A stretch of 56,111 nucleotides of DNA from Myxococcales bacterium. Lineage in GTDB: Bacteria > Myxococcota_A > Polyangia > Polyangiales > Polyangiaceae. Each line of letters starts with the position of its first letter. Within the stretch, counting starts at the first letter, position 1. The DNA lies in NCBI GenBank assembly GCA_025359105.1, contig JANYHK010000042.1, positions 1 to 56,111 of the forward strand, read 5' to 3'. The position numbers and the translations under genes are program-made. Of the stretch, positions 39,503 to 47,887 are shown one piece after another. The notes under the pieces were generated by a model. That model ran no database searches and was not told the origin of the DNA. It worked only from the letters and a program-made list of their open reading frames with translations.

Positions 39503-40552
39503 ATGAACTGGCGACCCATCCTCTTCTTGTCCTCGCTGGTCAGCTTCGGTATCGCCGGCAGCTGCGGGCGCGGCGACGAGTCGCACGCGAGCGGTCGTCC
39601 CGCTTCGTCCGCGGTGCCGCAGGCGGTCGAGATCCTCAACGTGTCGTACGATCCGACGCGGGAGCTCTACGAGGAGTTCGACCGCGCGTTCTCGGCGCAC
39701 TGGAAGGCGCAAACCGGACAGACCGTCACCGTGAACCAGTCGCACGGCGGCTCGGGCAAACAAGCGCGCGCCGTGATCGACGGGCTCGAGGCCGACGTGG
39801 TCACGCTCGGCCTCGCCTACGACATCGACGCGATCGCCGAGGCGGGGCTCCTCGATCGGGCGTGGCAGAAAAAGCTGCCGGAGAACAGCACGCCGTACGC
39901 GTCGACGATCGTGTTCCTCGTACGCAAGGGCAACCCCAAGGCGGTCCATGATTGGGCGGACCTCGCGAAGGAGGGGCTCTCGATCGTCGCCCCCAACCCG
40001 AAGACGAGCGGCGGCGCGCGCTGGGTCTACCTCGCCGCGTACGGTTGGGCGAAGAGGCAGCCCGGCGGCACCGACGCCAGCGCGCGCGACTACGTCGGCA
40101 AGCTCTACAGGAACGTCGCCGTGCTCGATTCGGGCGCGCGCGGCGCGACGACGAGCTTCACCGAGCGCGGCATCGGCGACGTGCTCCTCTCGTGGGAGAA
40201 CGAGGCGCAGCTGGCGGTGAAGGAGGTAAGCGCGGGCAAGGTCGAGATCGTCGCGCCAACGGAGAGCGTCCTGGCGGAACCGCCGGTCGCGGTGGTCGAC
40301 AATGTGGTCGATCGCCGCGGGACCCGCGCGGTCGCGCAGGCATACCTCGAGTACCTCTACTCCGACGAGGGGCAGCGCATCGTCAGCCATCACGGCTACC
40401 GGCCCAGGCGGTCCGCCAAGGACGCTCCGCCCGTCGCGGCGCTCGCCCTCTTCTCCGTCGACGACGTCTTCGGCGGCTGGCAAACGGCGCAGAAGGCCCA
40501 CTTCTCGGACGGCGCGCTGTTCGACCAGATCTACCGACCAGGCGCGAAGTAG
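39503..40552 (+). CDS. sbp: periplasmic sulfate-binding protein of an ABC-type importer
   Basis: 349 residues. An N-terminal export signal with a possible lipobox ([11 protein letters not shown]) is followed by the Sbp/CysP fold: [35 protein letters not shown] (sulfate-binding loop), [16 protein letters not shown], and [19 protein letters not shown], the family signature. It delivers sulfate or thiosulfate to a CysTWA transporter. No intact permease or ATPase gene follows. The next transporter gene is a PiT-family permease, and cysT and cysW survive only as fragments about 3 kb downstream. It either works with a distant ABC system or is a leftover. Confidence 0.94.
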   Translation: MNWRPILFLSSLVSFGIAGSCGRGDESHASGRPASSAVPQAVEILNVSYDPTRELYEEFDRAFSAHWKAQTGQTVTVNQSHGGSGKQARAVIDGLEADVVTLGLAYDIDAIAEAGLLDRAWQKKLPENSTPYASTIVFLVRKGNPKAVHDWADLAKEGLSIVAPNPKTSGGARWVYLAAYGWAKRQPGGTDASARDYVGKLYRNVAVLDSGARGATTSFTERGIGDVLLSWENEAQLAVKEVSAGKVEIVAPTESVLAEPPVAVVDNVVDRRGTRAVAQAYLEYLYSDEGQRIVSHHGYRPRRSAKDAPPVAALALFSVDDVFGGWQTAQKAHFSDGALFDQIYRPGAK

Positions 40553-40604
40553 TGCAAGTCGCCGCCGCCGCCCGCACGCACGACGCTACGGCACCATCGT
40601 CGCG

Positions 40605-41034
40605 TCACGTCCTTCGCCTTGCCGAGCCGATGCCCACGACGTTCCCCGCCGCCGCCAAGCGCCGCGCTTCGAGTTCGCGCGCCAGCGCCGCGACGATATC
40701 CCACTGCCCGGCCGAGCTCGCCGCGACCAGCGCCGTGGCCAGCGCCTCCTCGACTGGTCCAACGGTTGGGCCAATCGTTGGGCCAAACCCCTCCCGATCG
40801 ACCCCTGATCTCGCCCCTTCCGTGCATTCTACACGCGTCGACCCTTCGGATTCTTCGAGAAACAGCGATGCCCGCTCCGCGTCCCCGCCTTCGACTCCCT
40901 CCTCCGGCACCCCCCCTTGTTCCCTGCGGAAGAACCCTACGTCGGTCTCCGACGGCTCCTCGCGCGCGTCGACTGAATCCGATCCGATCCCGGAACCGAC
41001 AACGGATATGTTGATCGTGGATGCTGCCAGGTAA
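40605..41034 (-). pseudogene. possible remnant of a minus-strand gene between sbp and the PiT permease
   Basis: The gap 40553-41040 has no supported intact gene. On the minus strand a frame ends with VEEALATALVAASSAGQWDI and then VAALARELEARRLAAAGNVV, a helical segment that looks like real protein. To my memory it resembles the C-termini of some myxobacterial site-specific recombinases. The residues before it (about 40790-41034) are Ser/Glu/Gly-rich and not recognised. The open frame continues across the start of the permease gene, so no credible start codon exists. I read it as the 3' end of a decayed gene at the edge of an inserted block. Confidence 0.3.
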
Positions 41035-41040
41035 GCGCAC

Positions 41041-42012
41041 GTGACGGTGCCCGCGGTCTCGGACATCCTGCTCCTGGTGTTCTCCGTGTTCTTCGCGTTG
41101 AACATGGGCGGCGCGGGATTCAGCCCGTCCTTCTCGGCGGCGATCGGCGCCAAGCAGATCCGTCGCGGCTACGCGGTCCTGCTCTTCACGGCGTGCCTCG
41201 GCGTCGGCGCGTTCTTCATCGGCGGGCACGTCGCCCAGACGCTCGGCAGCTCGATTGTCCCCTCGTCGACGATCGATCGCCACACCGCGCTCATCATCAC
41301 CGCGTCGGCGAGCGCCGCGCTGTTCGTCGCCAACTTCGCGAAGGTCCCGGAGTCCACGGTGTGGGTGACGGTGTTCAGCCTGATCAGCCTGGGCCTGATG
41401 AGACACAACCTGAACGCGCACACGATATTCTACAAGCTGCTGCCGGCGTGGATCGGCGTCCCGATCGCGGCCTTCCTCATCACGCTGGCGATCGCTCGGC
41501 AACTCTATCCGTTGCGCGGCTGGAACTACCGTTTCTACGAGCACCTCACCAAGCACGAATGGAAGCTGCGGTTGCTCGTGGTCGCGTCGTCCTGTTACCT
41601 GGCGGTGGCGGCGGGCGCCAACCATGTCGCCAACGTCGTCGCACCGCTGGCGAGCGCGGGAGTGTTCAAAGTCAGCACGGGTATGCTCCTTTTTGCGCCG
41701 GTGTTCGGGCTGGGCGCATCGTTCTTGTCGCCGGCCAAGACGATGAGCGACGACGTGGTCCCACTCGGGCTCTATTCCGCGGCGATCATCAACATCGTCG
41801 TCGGGTCGCTGGTGCTGACCACCTCGCGGTTGGGCATCTCCCAGTCGATCGTCCAAGCCCACGCGCTCGCGGTGTTTGCGATCGCGTTCGCAAAAGAAGG
41901 CTCCTACCAGGTGTTCCGGCATCGCGTTATCCGCCGCATCCTTGTCTACTGGATCGTGACGCCGCTGCTCGCGGCCGGGTTCGTCGCGACGTTGGTCTCG
42001 CTGTTCGACTAG
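41041..42012 (+). CDS. PiT-family permease, CysP-like sulfate transporter
   Basis: 323 residues with a GTG start and about ten hydrophobic helices. The two PiT family repeats are recognisable: ALNMGGAGFSPSFSAAIGAK near residue 20 and AAGANHVANVVAPLASAG near residue 185. In PiT phosphate transporters the repeats carry Asp in GANDVANA. The Asn-rich versions without Asp are typical of CysP, the sulfate permease of Bacillus subtilis. A cysteine synthase gene follows 9 bp later and the flanking genes are for sulfate assimilation, so sulfate is the likely substrate. Residue choice and context support CysP over phosphate uptake; proof is lacking. Confidence 0.85.
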   Translation: MTVPAVSDILLLVFSVFFALNMGGAGFSPSFSAAIGAKQIRRGYAVLLFTACLGVGAFFIGGHVAQTLGSSIVPSSTIDRHTALIITASASAALFVANFAKVPESTVWVTVFSLISLGLMRHNLNAHTIFYKLLPAWIGVPIAAFLITLAIARQLYPLRGWNYRFYEHLTKHEWKLRLLVVASSCYLAVAAGANHVANVVAPLASAGVFKVSTGMLLFAPVFGLGASFLSPAKTMSDDVVPLGLYSAAIINIVVGSLVLTTSRLGISQSIVQAHALAVFAIAFAKEGSYQVFRHRVIRRILVYWIVTPLLAAGFVATLVSLFD

Positions 42013-42021
42013 AAGAACCGG

Positions 42022-42981
42022 GTGAAGATGGACGAAGCTCAATCCAAGAAGACAGGCCAGACGATCGCCCACGACGTCACGGAGCTCACGGGCAACACGC
42101 CGATGGTCAGAATCCAGCGGCTGCACGAGCCGGCCTGGGCCGACATCCTCGCGAAGCTGGAGCTTTTCAGCCCGACGGGCAGCGTCAAGGATCGCGTCGC
42201 GCTCAACATGATCCGGGAAGCGGAGAAGGCGGGGCTCGTCCAGAAGGACACCGTGATCATCGAGCCGAGCTCCGGCAACACCGGCATCGGGTTGGCGATG
42301 GTCTGCGCCGCCCGCGGTTATCGGTGCATCGTGGTCATCCCCGACTCGATGAGTCTCGAGCGGATCTTCCTGCTCCGCCGGTTCGGCGCGGAGGTCGTCC
42401 TCACGCCGGCGCGCGAGGACCTCGCCGGCGCCGTCCGGAAGGCCGAGGAGCTGGCGGCGCAGACCCCGCGGTCGTTCGTGCCGTTCCAGTTCAAGAACGC
42501 GTGGAATCCCGATGTCCACCGGCGGACCACGGCGGTCGAGATCCTGGACGCCTGCGGAGGAGAGATCGACGCCTTCGTGGCCGGCGTCGGCACCGGGGGC
42601 ACGATCACGGGCGTCGGCGAGGTCCTCAAAGCCCGGCTCCCCAACGTGCGGATCATCGCGGTCGAGCCCACGCGATCTGCGGTCCTCAGCGGAGGGAAGA
42701 GCGACTCTCACCGCATCCAGGGGATCGGGGCCGGCTTCATCCCCGAGGTGCTCAATCGCAAGGTGATCGACGAGGTGCGAACGGTCTCCGACAAGGACGC
42801 CTTCGAGAAGATGAAGCTGCTCGGGTCTCGCGAGGGAATCCTCGTCGGGATCTCCGCCGGGGCCGCGTTCCACGTCGCGCAGCAGATCGCGAAAGAGTTG
42901 GGGACGGGCAAGCGCGTCGTCACGATCTTCGGCGACACCGGCGAGCGCTACGTCACGATCCAGCACTACTTCGAATTCTGA
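42022..42981 (+). CDS. cysK: cysteine synthase (O-acetylserine sulfhydrylase)
   Basis: 319 residues from a GTG, or 317 from an ATG two codons later. It is a PLP enzyme that makes cysteine from O-acetylserine and sulfide. The PLP lysine is in SPTGSVKDRVALNMI. The phosphate- and Asn-binding loops are EPSSGNTGIGLAMV and VGTGGTITGVGEVL, and IQGIGAGFIPEVLN and GISAGAAFHVAQQIA are further family marks. It completes the sulfate-to-cysteine pathway encoded around it. It forms a two-gene unit with the PiT permease. The block interrupts what appears to be an older sbp-cysT-cysW order. Confidence 0.96.
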   Translation: MKMDEAQSKKTGQTIAHDVTELTGNTPMVRIQRLHEPAWADILAKLELFSPTGSVKDRVALNMIREAEKAGLVQKDTVIIEPSSGNTGIGLAMVCAARGYRCIVVIPDSMSLERIFLLRRFGAEVVLTPAREDLAGAVRKAEELAAQTPRSFVPFQFKNAWNPDVHRRTTAVEILDACGGEIDAFVAGVGTGGTITGVGEVLKARLPNVRIIAVEPTRSAVLSGGKSDSHRIQGIGAGFIPEVLNRKVIDEVRTVSDKDAFEKMKLLGSREGILVGISAGAAFHVAQQIAKELGTGKRVVTIFGDTGERYVTIQHYFEF

Positions 42982-43038
42982 CGGCAAGGACGTTCGACAG
43001 AGGGTGCGCCGCTGGCTTCACCGGGATAGGCTGAGCGA

Positions 43039-43346
43039 ATGACGGAGCCGAGCGCGAATCCGTACGCCCCGCCGCGCGCGGAGCTTGGACCGGGCGCTGG
43101 CGAACGGGGGCCGATTGGCTCCTACTCGGACGAGCGGCGGTCCGTGCTTCTCTGCATCGCGCTCACCTTCGTCACTGCCGGCGTTTATCCGGCTGTGTGG
43201 TTCTTGCTGCGCAGGGCGTTTCTCAACGCACTCGACGCGGACAAGACGCTCGGCCGGTTCTGCCCGTCCTCTACTTGATCGGCGACGTGGCCTCGCTGGC
43301 GCTGAGCTTCGCGGGAAAAGACGGCGCCGAGCTGGGGCGCGGGTGA
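43039..43346 (+). pseudogene. frameshifted DUF4234-like membrane protein fragment
   Basis: An ATG at 43039 opens MTEPSANPYAPPRAELGPG and then RSVLLCIALTFVTAGVYPAVWFLLRRAFLNALDADKTLGR, which resembles the start of DUF4234-like small membrane proteins. That frame stops at 43276-43278. A sensible continuation (LPVLYLIGDVASLALSFAGK) runs in another frame from about 43260 to a TGA at 43344-43346, implying a one-base frameshift near 43255-43262. The later part of the family is missing, because the sequence changes directly into the cysT fragment. A sequencing error could explain the frameshift but not the missing end. Confidence 0.6.
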
Positions 43347-43615
43347 TCTTCCCCGTGGTGTGGCCCGCCGTCATGACCGGCTTCACGCTCGCCTTCGCCC
43401 GCGCGCTCGGCGAGTACGGCTCGGTCGTCTTCATCGCCGGCAACATGCCGATGCGCACCGAGGTGACGACGCTGCTCGTCGTCGGCAAGCTCGAGCAGTA
43501 CGACTACGCGGGCGCCGCGGCGATCGCGACGGTGATGCTGGGGGCGTCCTTCGTCCTCCTGCTCGCCGTCAACGTGCTCCAGCGCCGCGCGGCGCGAAGG
43601 GTGGCGCGCACGTGA
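43340..43615 (+). pseudogene. cysT: 3' fragment of sulfate ABC permease cysT
   Basis: About 91 codons matching only the C-terminal third of CysT/CysU: RVIFPVVWPAVMTGF, LAFARALGEYGSVVFIAGN, KLEQYDYAGAAAIATVML and ASFVLLLAVNVLQRRAARR, ending at a TGA. The EAA-loop region and the N-terminal helices are absent. The segment begins at the point where the DUF4234-like relic stops, so a deletion or recombination has joined the two. It has no start codon of its own in a sensible place. The reading frame is clean, which suggests a recent loss. Confidence 0.8.
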
Positions 43616-43832
43616 GCCGCCGGAGCGCCGCCCCATTGCGCCGATCGTCGTCGGCACAGTGGTCGCGCTCTTCCTGGTCGTCGTGCTGCTGGTGCCGGTC
43701 GCGGCGGTCGTCGCCGGCGCCCTCTCGCGCGGCATGGACGCGTACCTGCATGCCGTCGCGAGCAACGAAGCGCAGTCGGCGATTCGCCTCACGCTCCTCA
43801 CGGCGGGCGCAGCGGTGGCGCTCAATACGATG
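43616..43832 (+). pseudogene. cysW: 5' fragment of sulfate ABC permease cysW
   Basis: Directly after cysT', as in normal cysTWA operons, about 70 codons match the CysW N-terminus: PIVVGTVVALFLVVVLLV, VAAVVAGALSRGMDAYLHAV and NEAQSAIRLTLLTAGAAVAL, then NTM. After about 43832 the sequence becomes unrelated Arg/Pro-rich residues, and the remaining about 200 residues of CysW, as well as cysA, are missing. The frame can start only at the GTG at 43659 or further upstream without ATG. It ends about 70 bp before the convergent sulfite reductase stop codon. Confidence 0.78.
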
Positions 43833-43902
43833 AGGGGCCCGGGCCTTCGCCGCGCCGTGAGTCCTGCGGCCGTGCGCACCACGGCCCGCCGACACCCCCA
43901 TT

Positions 43903-45738
43903 CTACGCAGCGCACTCGCCTTCGCTGGTCTCCGGCTTGAAGGCCGCGGTCTCTCCGATGTCCACGAAGTCTTCGTCCGTGGCCGTCGAGGCGTCGAGCT
44001 TCTCGAGATCCGCGAGGCGCGCCTTCAGCTCCGCGACCGGCGCGCGCACGAGGTACGCCGTGATCGACTCACCCGGAGTACGCTTCTCCTCGTACAGCGC
44101 GATGAGGCGCTCGAAGACCTGCGGAACGCGCCGCGCCGGCACCTTCGCCACGACACGGCCGAAGCGCGCGGCGTCGCCGGAGGGATCGCCGCCGGCGTAG
44201 ACGAAGTACTGCGGCACCGCGCGATCGCCGATCTTGCGGAGGCCCCCCTGCAGACCGATGCCGGCCACGTGATGCAGACCGCACCCGTTCGGGCAGCCGC
44301 TCACCTTGACGACGAGGCCGGCCGCGCGATCGACGAGCGCGCGGTTGACCTGGAATTTCGCGGACACGAGCTCGGCGACGCCGCGCGATTGCGTGACGGC
44401 GAGCTTGCAGCTCTCGGCGCCCGGGCAGCTCGACACGTCGGCGAGCGATTCCGGATCCGGCTCGGCCAGGCCGATGTGAGCGAGCTGCGCGTAGAGGGCG
44501 CGGACGCTGGCCTGCGGCACCCAGCGTAGGAGCAGGTTCTGCCCCACCGTCGTGCGCACGGTGCCGTCGCTGAAGCTGCGCGCCAGGAGCGCGATCGCGC
44601 GCATCCGACCGCTCGAGATGTCCCCGAGCGGGAGGGTGATCGTGACGACGACGAAGCCCGCCTGCCGCTGCGGACGCACGTTGGTGCGGAAGAATCGGTC
44701 GGCGCCCGGATCCCCGAGCACCGGCAAGAAGCGCGGGACGATGCCGGGCCCGCGGGGCGCGTCGGCGCCGATGAGCGCGTCGAGTTCTGCGGTCGTCGGC
44801 AGCGGCGCGCGCGACGTCGGCGCTTCCTCGATGGGCGGCGCGTCGGGATCGAACGGCAAGGGCGGCGTCCCGGCGGCGCGCACCTGGGCGAGCTCGACGT
44901 GGACGGCGGCCTTGAACGCGTCCCACCCCATCTCCTTCACGAGGAACTTGAGCCGGTTTTTGTGACGGTGCACACGATCGCCGCGTGCGTGGAAGACGCG
45001 CAGCACCGCCTCGGCGACGGCGAAGATCTCCGGCGCCGGCAAGAAGTCGACGAGCTCGAGGCCCGTCTTGCACATGAGCGCCGTGCCGCCCGCGACGACG
45101 ACGCGAAAGCCGTGAACGCTCTTGCCCGACGCGTCTTCCTGGACGCGCGCAAACAGTCCGAGGTCGTTGACGTGCGCGAACGAGTGATCGGCGCCGCCGC
45201 CGGAGAACGCGACCTTGAACTTGCGGGGCAGCGTCGCGCTCAGCGGATGGCGCAGGAAATAGCGGGTGAACGCGCGAGCATAGGGCGTCGGATCGAACAC
45301 CTCGTCGAGTGCGACCCCCGCGGTCGGGCTGGTCGTGACGTTGCGGACCGCGTTGCCGCACGCCTCGCGCGTCGTCAGCCCCGCCTCGGCCAGCGCCTGC
45401 ATGGCGGGGCCGACCTGATCGAGGTGCATGAAGTGGAATTGAAAATTTTGGCGCGTCGTCACGTGCGCGAAGCCACGCGAGAAGCGGTCGGTCGCCGTCG
45501 CGATCGCCTCGAGCTGGTCGGCGCGCAGGATCCCCTGGGGGATCTTGGCGCGGATCATCGCCCAGTCCCCCTCCTGCCGCTGGCCGTACGTCCCAGCGAC
45601 GAGCCTGAACGCGCGCCACTGGTCGGGCCCGATCTCGCCGCGCTCGAAGCGACCGAGCGTCTCGACGAAGGTGTCGATCTCGTTGGGATCCGCGAAGTCC
45701 AGCGAGGCGTGGCCGAGGGTCGTCTCAGGGGCAGTCAT
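43903..45738 (-). CDS. siroheme sulfite reductase (ferredoxin type)
   Basis: 611 residues. It belongs to the nitrite/sulfite reductase family, which reduces sulfite to sulfide by six electrons using siroheme and a 4Fe-4S cluster. The cluster cysteines are at SSCPGAESC (438, 444) and SGCPNGC (482, 486). RQNFQFHFMHLDQV and REACGNAVRNVTTSPTAG are the N-terminal half-repeat marks. No flavoprotein (CysJ) partner is present, so ferredoxin is the likely donor. The sequence alone does not exclude nitrite, but the operon (cysH, cobA, siroheme synthase) argues for sulfite. It overlaps cobA by 4 bp. Confidence 0.93.
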   Translation of the reverse strand: MTAPETTLGHASLDFADPNEIDTFVETLGRFERGEIGPDQWRAFRLVAGTYGQRQEGDWAMIRAKIPQGILRADQLEAIATATDRFSRGFAHVTTRQNFQFHFMHLDQVGPAMQALAEAGLTTREACGNAVRNVTTSPTAGVALDEVFDPTPYARAFTRYFLRHPLSATLPRKFKVAFSGGGADHSFAHVNDLGLFARVQEDASGKSVHGFRVVVAGGTALMCKTGLELVDFLPAPEIFAVAEAVLRVFHARGDRVHRHKNRLKFLVKEMGWDAFKAAVHVELAQVRAAGTPPLPFDPDAPPIEEAPTSRAPLPTTAELDALIGADAPRGPGIVPRFLPVLGDPGADRFFRTNVRPQRQAGFVVVTITLPLGDISSGRMRAIALLARSFSDGTVRTTVGQNLLLRWVPQASVRALYAQLAHIGLAEPDPESLADVSSCPGAESCKLAVTQSRGVAELVSAKFQVNRALVDRAAGLVVKVSGCPNGCGLHHVAGIGLQGGLRKIGDRAVPQYFVYAGGDPSGDAARFGRVVAKVPARRVPQVFERLIALYEEKRTPGESITAYLVRAPVAELKARLADLEKLDASTATDEDFVDIGETAAFKPETSEGECAA

Positions 45739-46541
45739 TTCATGGCTCCGCGAGCGAGAGTTGGTTGACGGATGGGTCGGACGATTTCTGCGGGGATGGC
45801 GGCGGTCACCGACGCGATGCGAGGTCCGAGGTGCGCGACGTCGCCGAGGACGACAATTCCAGGCAAGTCTGCGCGGTCGTCCGGTAACTCGACGGACGCG
45901 AGCGCGCCGAGCGTTCCCGTCCACGACCACTGCCGCGGCGTGTGCGCGCCCAGGACGACCGCCGCGGGGTGGGCGGGCGACCAGCCGCGCGCGACGAGGC
46001 CCTGGGCCAGCGACGCGCGCGCGGCCAGGCCCATGAGGACGACCACGGTGAGCCCCGCCGGCGGCGACGCGGGGACGATGCGAAAGAATGCCTCCGCCGG
46101 AACCGCGGACACGACGAGGAAGCCCTGCGCGACGCCGCGGTGGGTGACGGGAATGCCCGCCGCTTGCGGCCCCGCGATCGCGCTGGAGAGCCCGGGAACG
46201 ACCTCCACGGGGACGCCGGCGGCGCCGAGTGCGAGGGCCTCCTCACCCCCGCGGCCGAGCACGAAGGGATCGCCGGCCTTGAGTCGAACGACGCGCTTTC
46301 CCGCGCGTGCAGCGCGGATCATGAGCCTCTGCGTCGTCTCCTGGGCGACGCTCGCCTTGCCCGCGCGCTTGCCCACGCAGAACCGCTGAGCGCGCGGCGC
46401 ATGGCTGAGCACGCGGGAGTCGAGGAGCGCGTCGTAGAGGACGAGGTCCGCTTGCTCGAGGGCGCGAACGGCGCGCAGGGTGAGCAGATCGGGATCGCCA
46501 GGGCCTGCGCCGACGAGCCACACCCGTCCCATGCGCGTCAT
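45735..46541 (-). CDS. cobA: uroporphyrinogen-III C-methyltransferase
   Basis: 268 residues. It uses SAM to methylate uroporphyrinogen III to precorrin-2, the first step to siroheme. The SUMT signature parts are VWLVGAGPGDPDLLTLRAVRAL at the N-terminus, YDALLDSRVL, and VRLKAGDPFVLGRGGEEALAL. The SAM-binding end is recognisable in VVPGLSSAIAGPQAAGIPVTHRG. The start and stop codons overlap those of the neighbours by 4 bp (ATGA at each junction). Its product feeds the siroheme synthase encoded just upstream and the reductase downstream. Confidence 0.96.
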   Translation of the reverse strand: MTRMGRVWLVGAGPGDPDLLTLRAVRALEQADLVLYDALLDSRVLSHAPRAQRFCVGKRAGKASVAQETTQRLMIRAARAGKRVVRLKAGDPFVLGRGGEEALALGAAGVPVEVVPGLSSAIAGPQAAGIPVTHRGVAQGFLVVSAVPAEAFFRIVPASPPAGLTVVVLMGLAARASLAQGLVARGWSPAHPAAVVLGAHTPRQWSWTGTLGALASVELPDDRADLPGIVVLGDVAHLGPRIASVTAAIPAEIVRPIRQPTLARGAMK

Positions 46542-47113
46542 GGAAGCCTCCCGTCCTGCGCGTACAGCGCGTTGAGTGCCTGAAGGAGACGAGGGCGACG
46601 CTCTGCCATCGGGAGCCCGTCACGCTTCCACTCCGCGCGGGCCTCCGTGGCGACCGATTCCCACGCGCCGATGTCGTCCGGCAGAAGCGCGTCGATCGCG
46701 CGGCGCAGGAGCGCGACGAGCGCAGGGGCCGCGCCCCCCGTGGAGATCGCGACGGTGATCGCGCCCCGCCGCAGCCGTGCCGCGCCGATGGCCGAGCAGC
46801 TCCTCACGTCGTCCACGGCCAGGCAGAAGAGGCAGCGCGCGTCGGCCGCCGCCTTCACCTCGCGGTTCACTCCGGGCGGCGCAGCGGCGACGACGAGCCA
46901 CGCATCGTCCACATCCACAGGAAGGAAGGCGCGGACCTCGACGTGCGCGGCGGCCATGGCGAGCTCCGTGTCGACCCGCGGGGCGACGACGTGGACCTGC
47001 GCGCCAGCCTCGACGAGCGCGAGCCCCTTCTCGCGCGCGACGGGACCGCCGCCGACGAGCAGCACGCGCCGCCCTTCCAGGTGAAGAAACAGCGGGTAGG
47101 GCGCGACGCTCAC
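46538..47113 (-). CDS. precorrin-2 dehydrogenase / ferrochelatase (Met8p/CysG N-terminal type)
   Basis: 191 residues from a GTG that overlaps the cysH stop by 4 bp (GTGA). It corresponds to the N-terminal half of CysG. The Rossmann NAD site is RRVLLVGGGPVAREKGLALVEAGAQVHVVAPRV. The rest includes AWLVVAAAPPGVNREVKAAADARCLFCLAVDD, GAITVAISTGGAAPALVALLRRAIDALLP, and the helical end. It oxidises precorrin-2 to sirohydrochlorin and inserts Fe. Here the CysG activities are split: this protein plus the separate CobA replace the fused enzyme. A longer frame upstream to 47482 is a shadow of cysH. Confidence 0.93.
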   Translation of the reverse strand: MSVAPYPLFLHLEGRRVLLVGGGPVAREKGLALVEAGAQVHVVAPRVDTELAMAAAHVEVRAFLPVDVDDAWLVVAAAPPGVNREVKAAADARCLFCLAVDDVRSCSAIGAARLRRGAITVAISTGGAAPALVALLRRAIDALLPDDIGAWESVATEARAEWKRDGLPMAERRPRLLQALNALYAQDGRLP

Positions 47114-47877
47114 GACGATCTCCCCACGCGCGCGTGCAGCCCACACTCCTTGTGCTCCGGCGACTCCCACCACCACCGGCCCGCCCGGACGTCCTCGCCC
47201 TTCTCCACGGCGCGCGTGCACGGCGCGCACCCGATCGACGGAAACCCGCGCGCGTGCAGCGCGTGTGTCGGCACCCCTTTCGCTTCTGCGAAGGCCCAGA
47301 CCTCGGCCTCGGTCCACGCGGCGAGCGGGCTGAGCTTCAGTCGGTCCTTCGCTTGCGCGTCGACTTCGACGATCTCGACGCCGCCGCGCGTCGGCGATTG
47401 CTCGCGGCGGAGCCCGGTCACCCACGCGCGCGCTCCCGCCAGCGCGCGTGAGAGCGGTCCGAGCTTGCGCACCGCGCAGCACTCCTTGCGCGCGTCGATC
47501 GACGCGTAGAAGCCGTTGGCGCCCTGCCGCCGCACGAGCTCCTCGACGCGCACGGTGTCCGGGAAATACGCCTCGATCGGCACGCCATACTTCTCGCGCG
47601 CGCGATCGAGCAGATCGTAGGTCTCCTGGTGGAGGCGCCCGGTATCGAGGAGAAACACCCGCGGCACGACGCCGAGCTCGGCTCCGGCGCGCGCCGCCTC
47701 GTGGAGGACGACCATGTCCTCGACGCCGAGGCTGCAGGCGATCCGTAGCCCGTCGCCGTACGTCGCGAGCGCGAAGCGGAGGAGCTCGTACGGCGCAGCG
47801 GACGCAAAGCGCGCGGCGAGGGCGGCGGCCTCGAGGGGGCCAGGGAGGGGGATTTTCGAGAGGTCGGCCGTGGTCAT
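47110..47877 (-). CDS. cysH: assimilatory APS reductase (4Fe-4S type CysH)
   Basis: 255 residues. It reduces adenylyl sulfate to sulfite using thioredoxin. The cluster cysteines that mark APS reductases are present: the pair CC at 133-134 (ARKECCAVRK), CxxC at 217/220 (GCAPC), and the catalytic Cys245 in HKECGLH. PAPS-specific enzymes lack the CC and CxxC pairs. The N-terminal PP-loop-like part is IACSLGVEDMVVLHEAA. The ATG at 47877 is the first gene of the operon to siroheme synthase, cobA and the reductase. The divergent cysDN genes make its substrate, and no APS kinase gene is present. Confidence 0.97.
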   Translation of the reverse strand: MTTADLSKIPLPGPLEAAALAARFASAAPYELLRFALATYGDGLRIACSLGVEDMVVLHEAARAGAELGVVPRVFLLDTGRLHQETYDLLDRAREKYGVPIEAYFPDTVRVEELVRRQGANGFYASIDARKECCAVRKLGPLSRALAGARAWVTGLRREQSPTRGGVEIVEVDAQAKDRLKLSPLAAWTEAEVWAFAEAKGVPTHALHARGFPSIGCAPCTRAVEKGEDVRAGRWWWESPEHKECGLHARVGRSS

Positions 47878-47887
47878 GTTCGCTAAA

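Noticed and set aside
41041-42012. Low-affinity phosphate transporter (Pit)
   Set aside because: The PiT repeats lack the usual Asp and the context is entirely sulfur assimilation, so a CysP-like sulfate role is more likely, though not proven.
40531-42987. 818-codon minus-strand frame across the permease and cysK
   Set aside because: Highly Arg/Asp/Gln-rich antisense shadow; the plus-strand PiT and CysK proteins are unmistakable.
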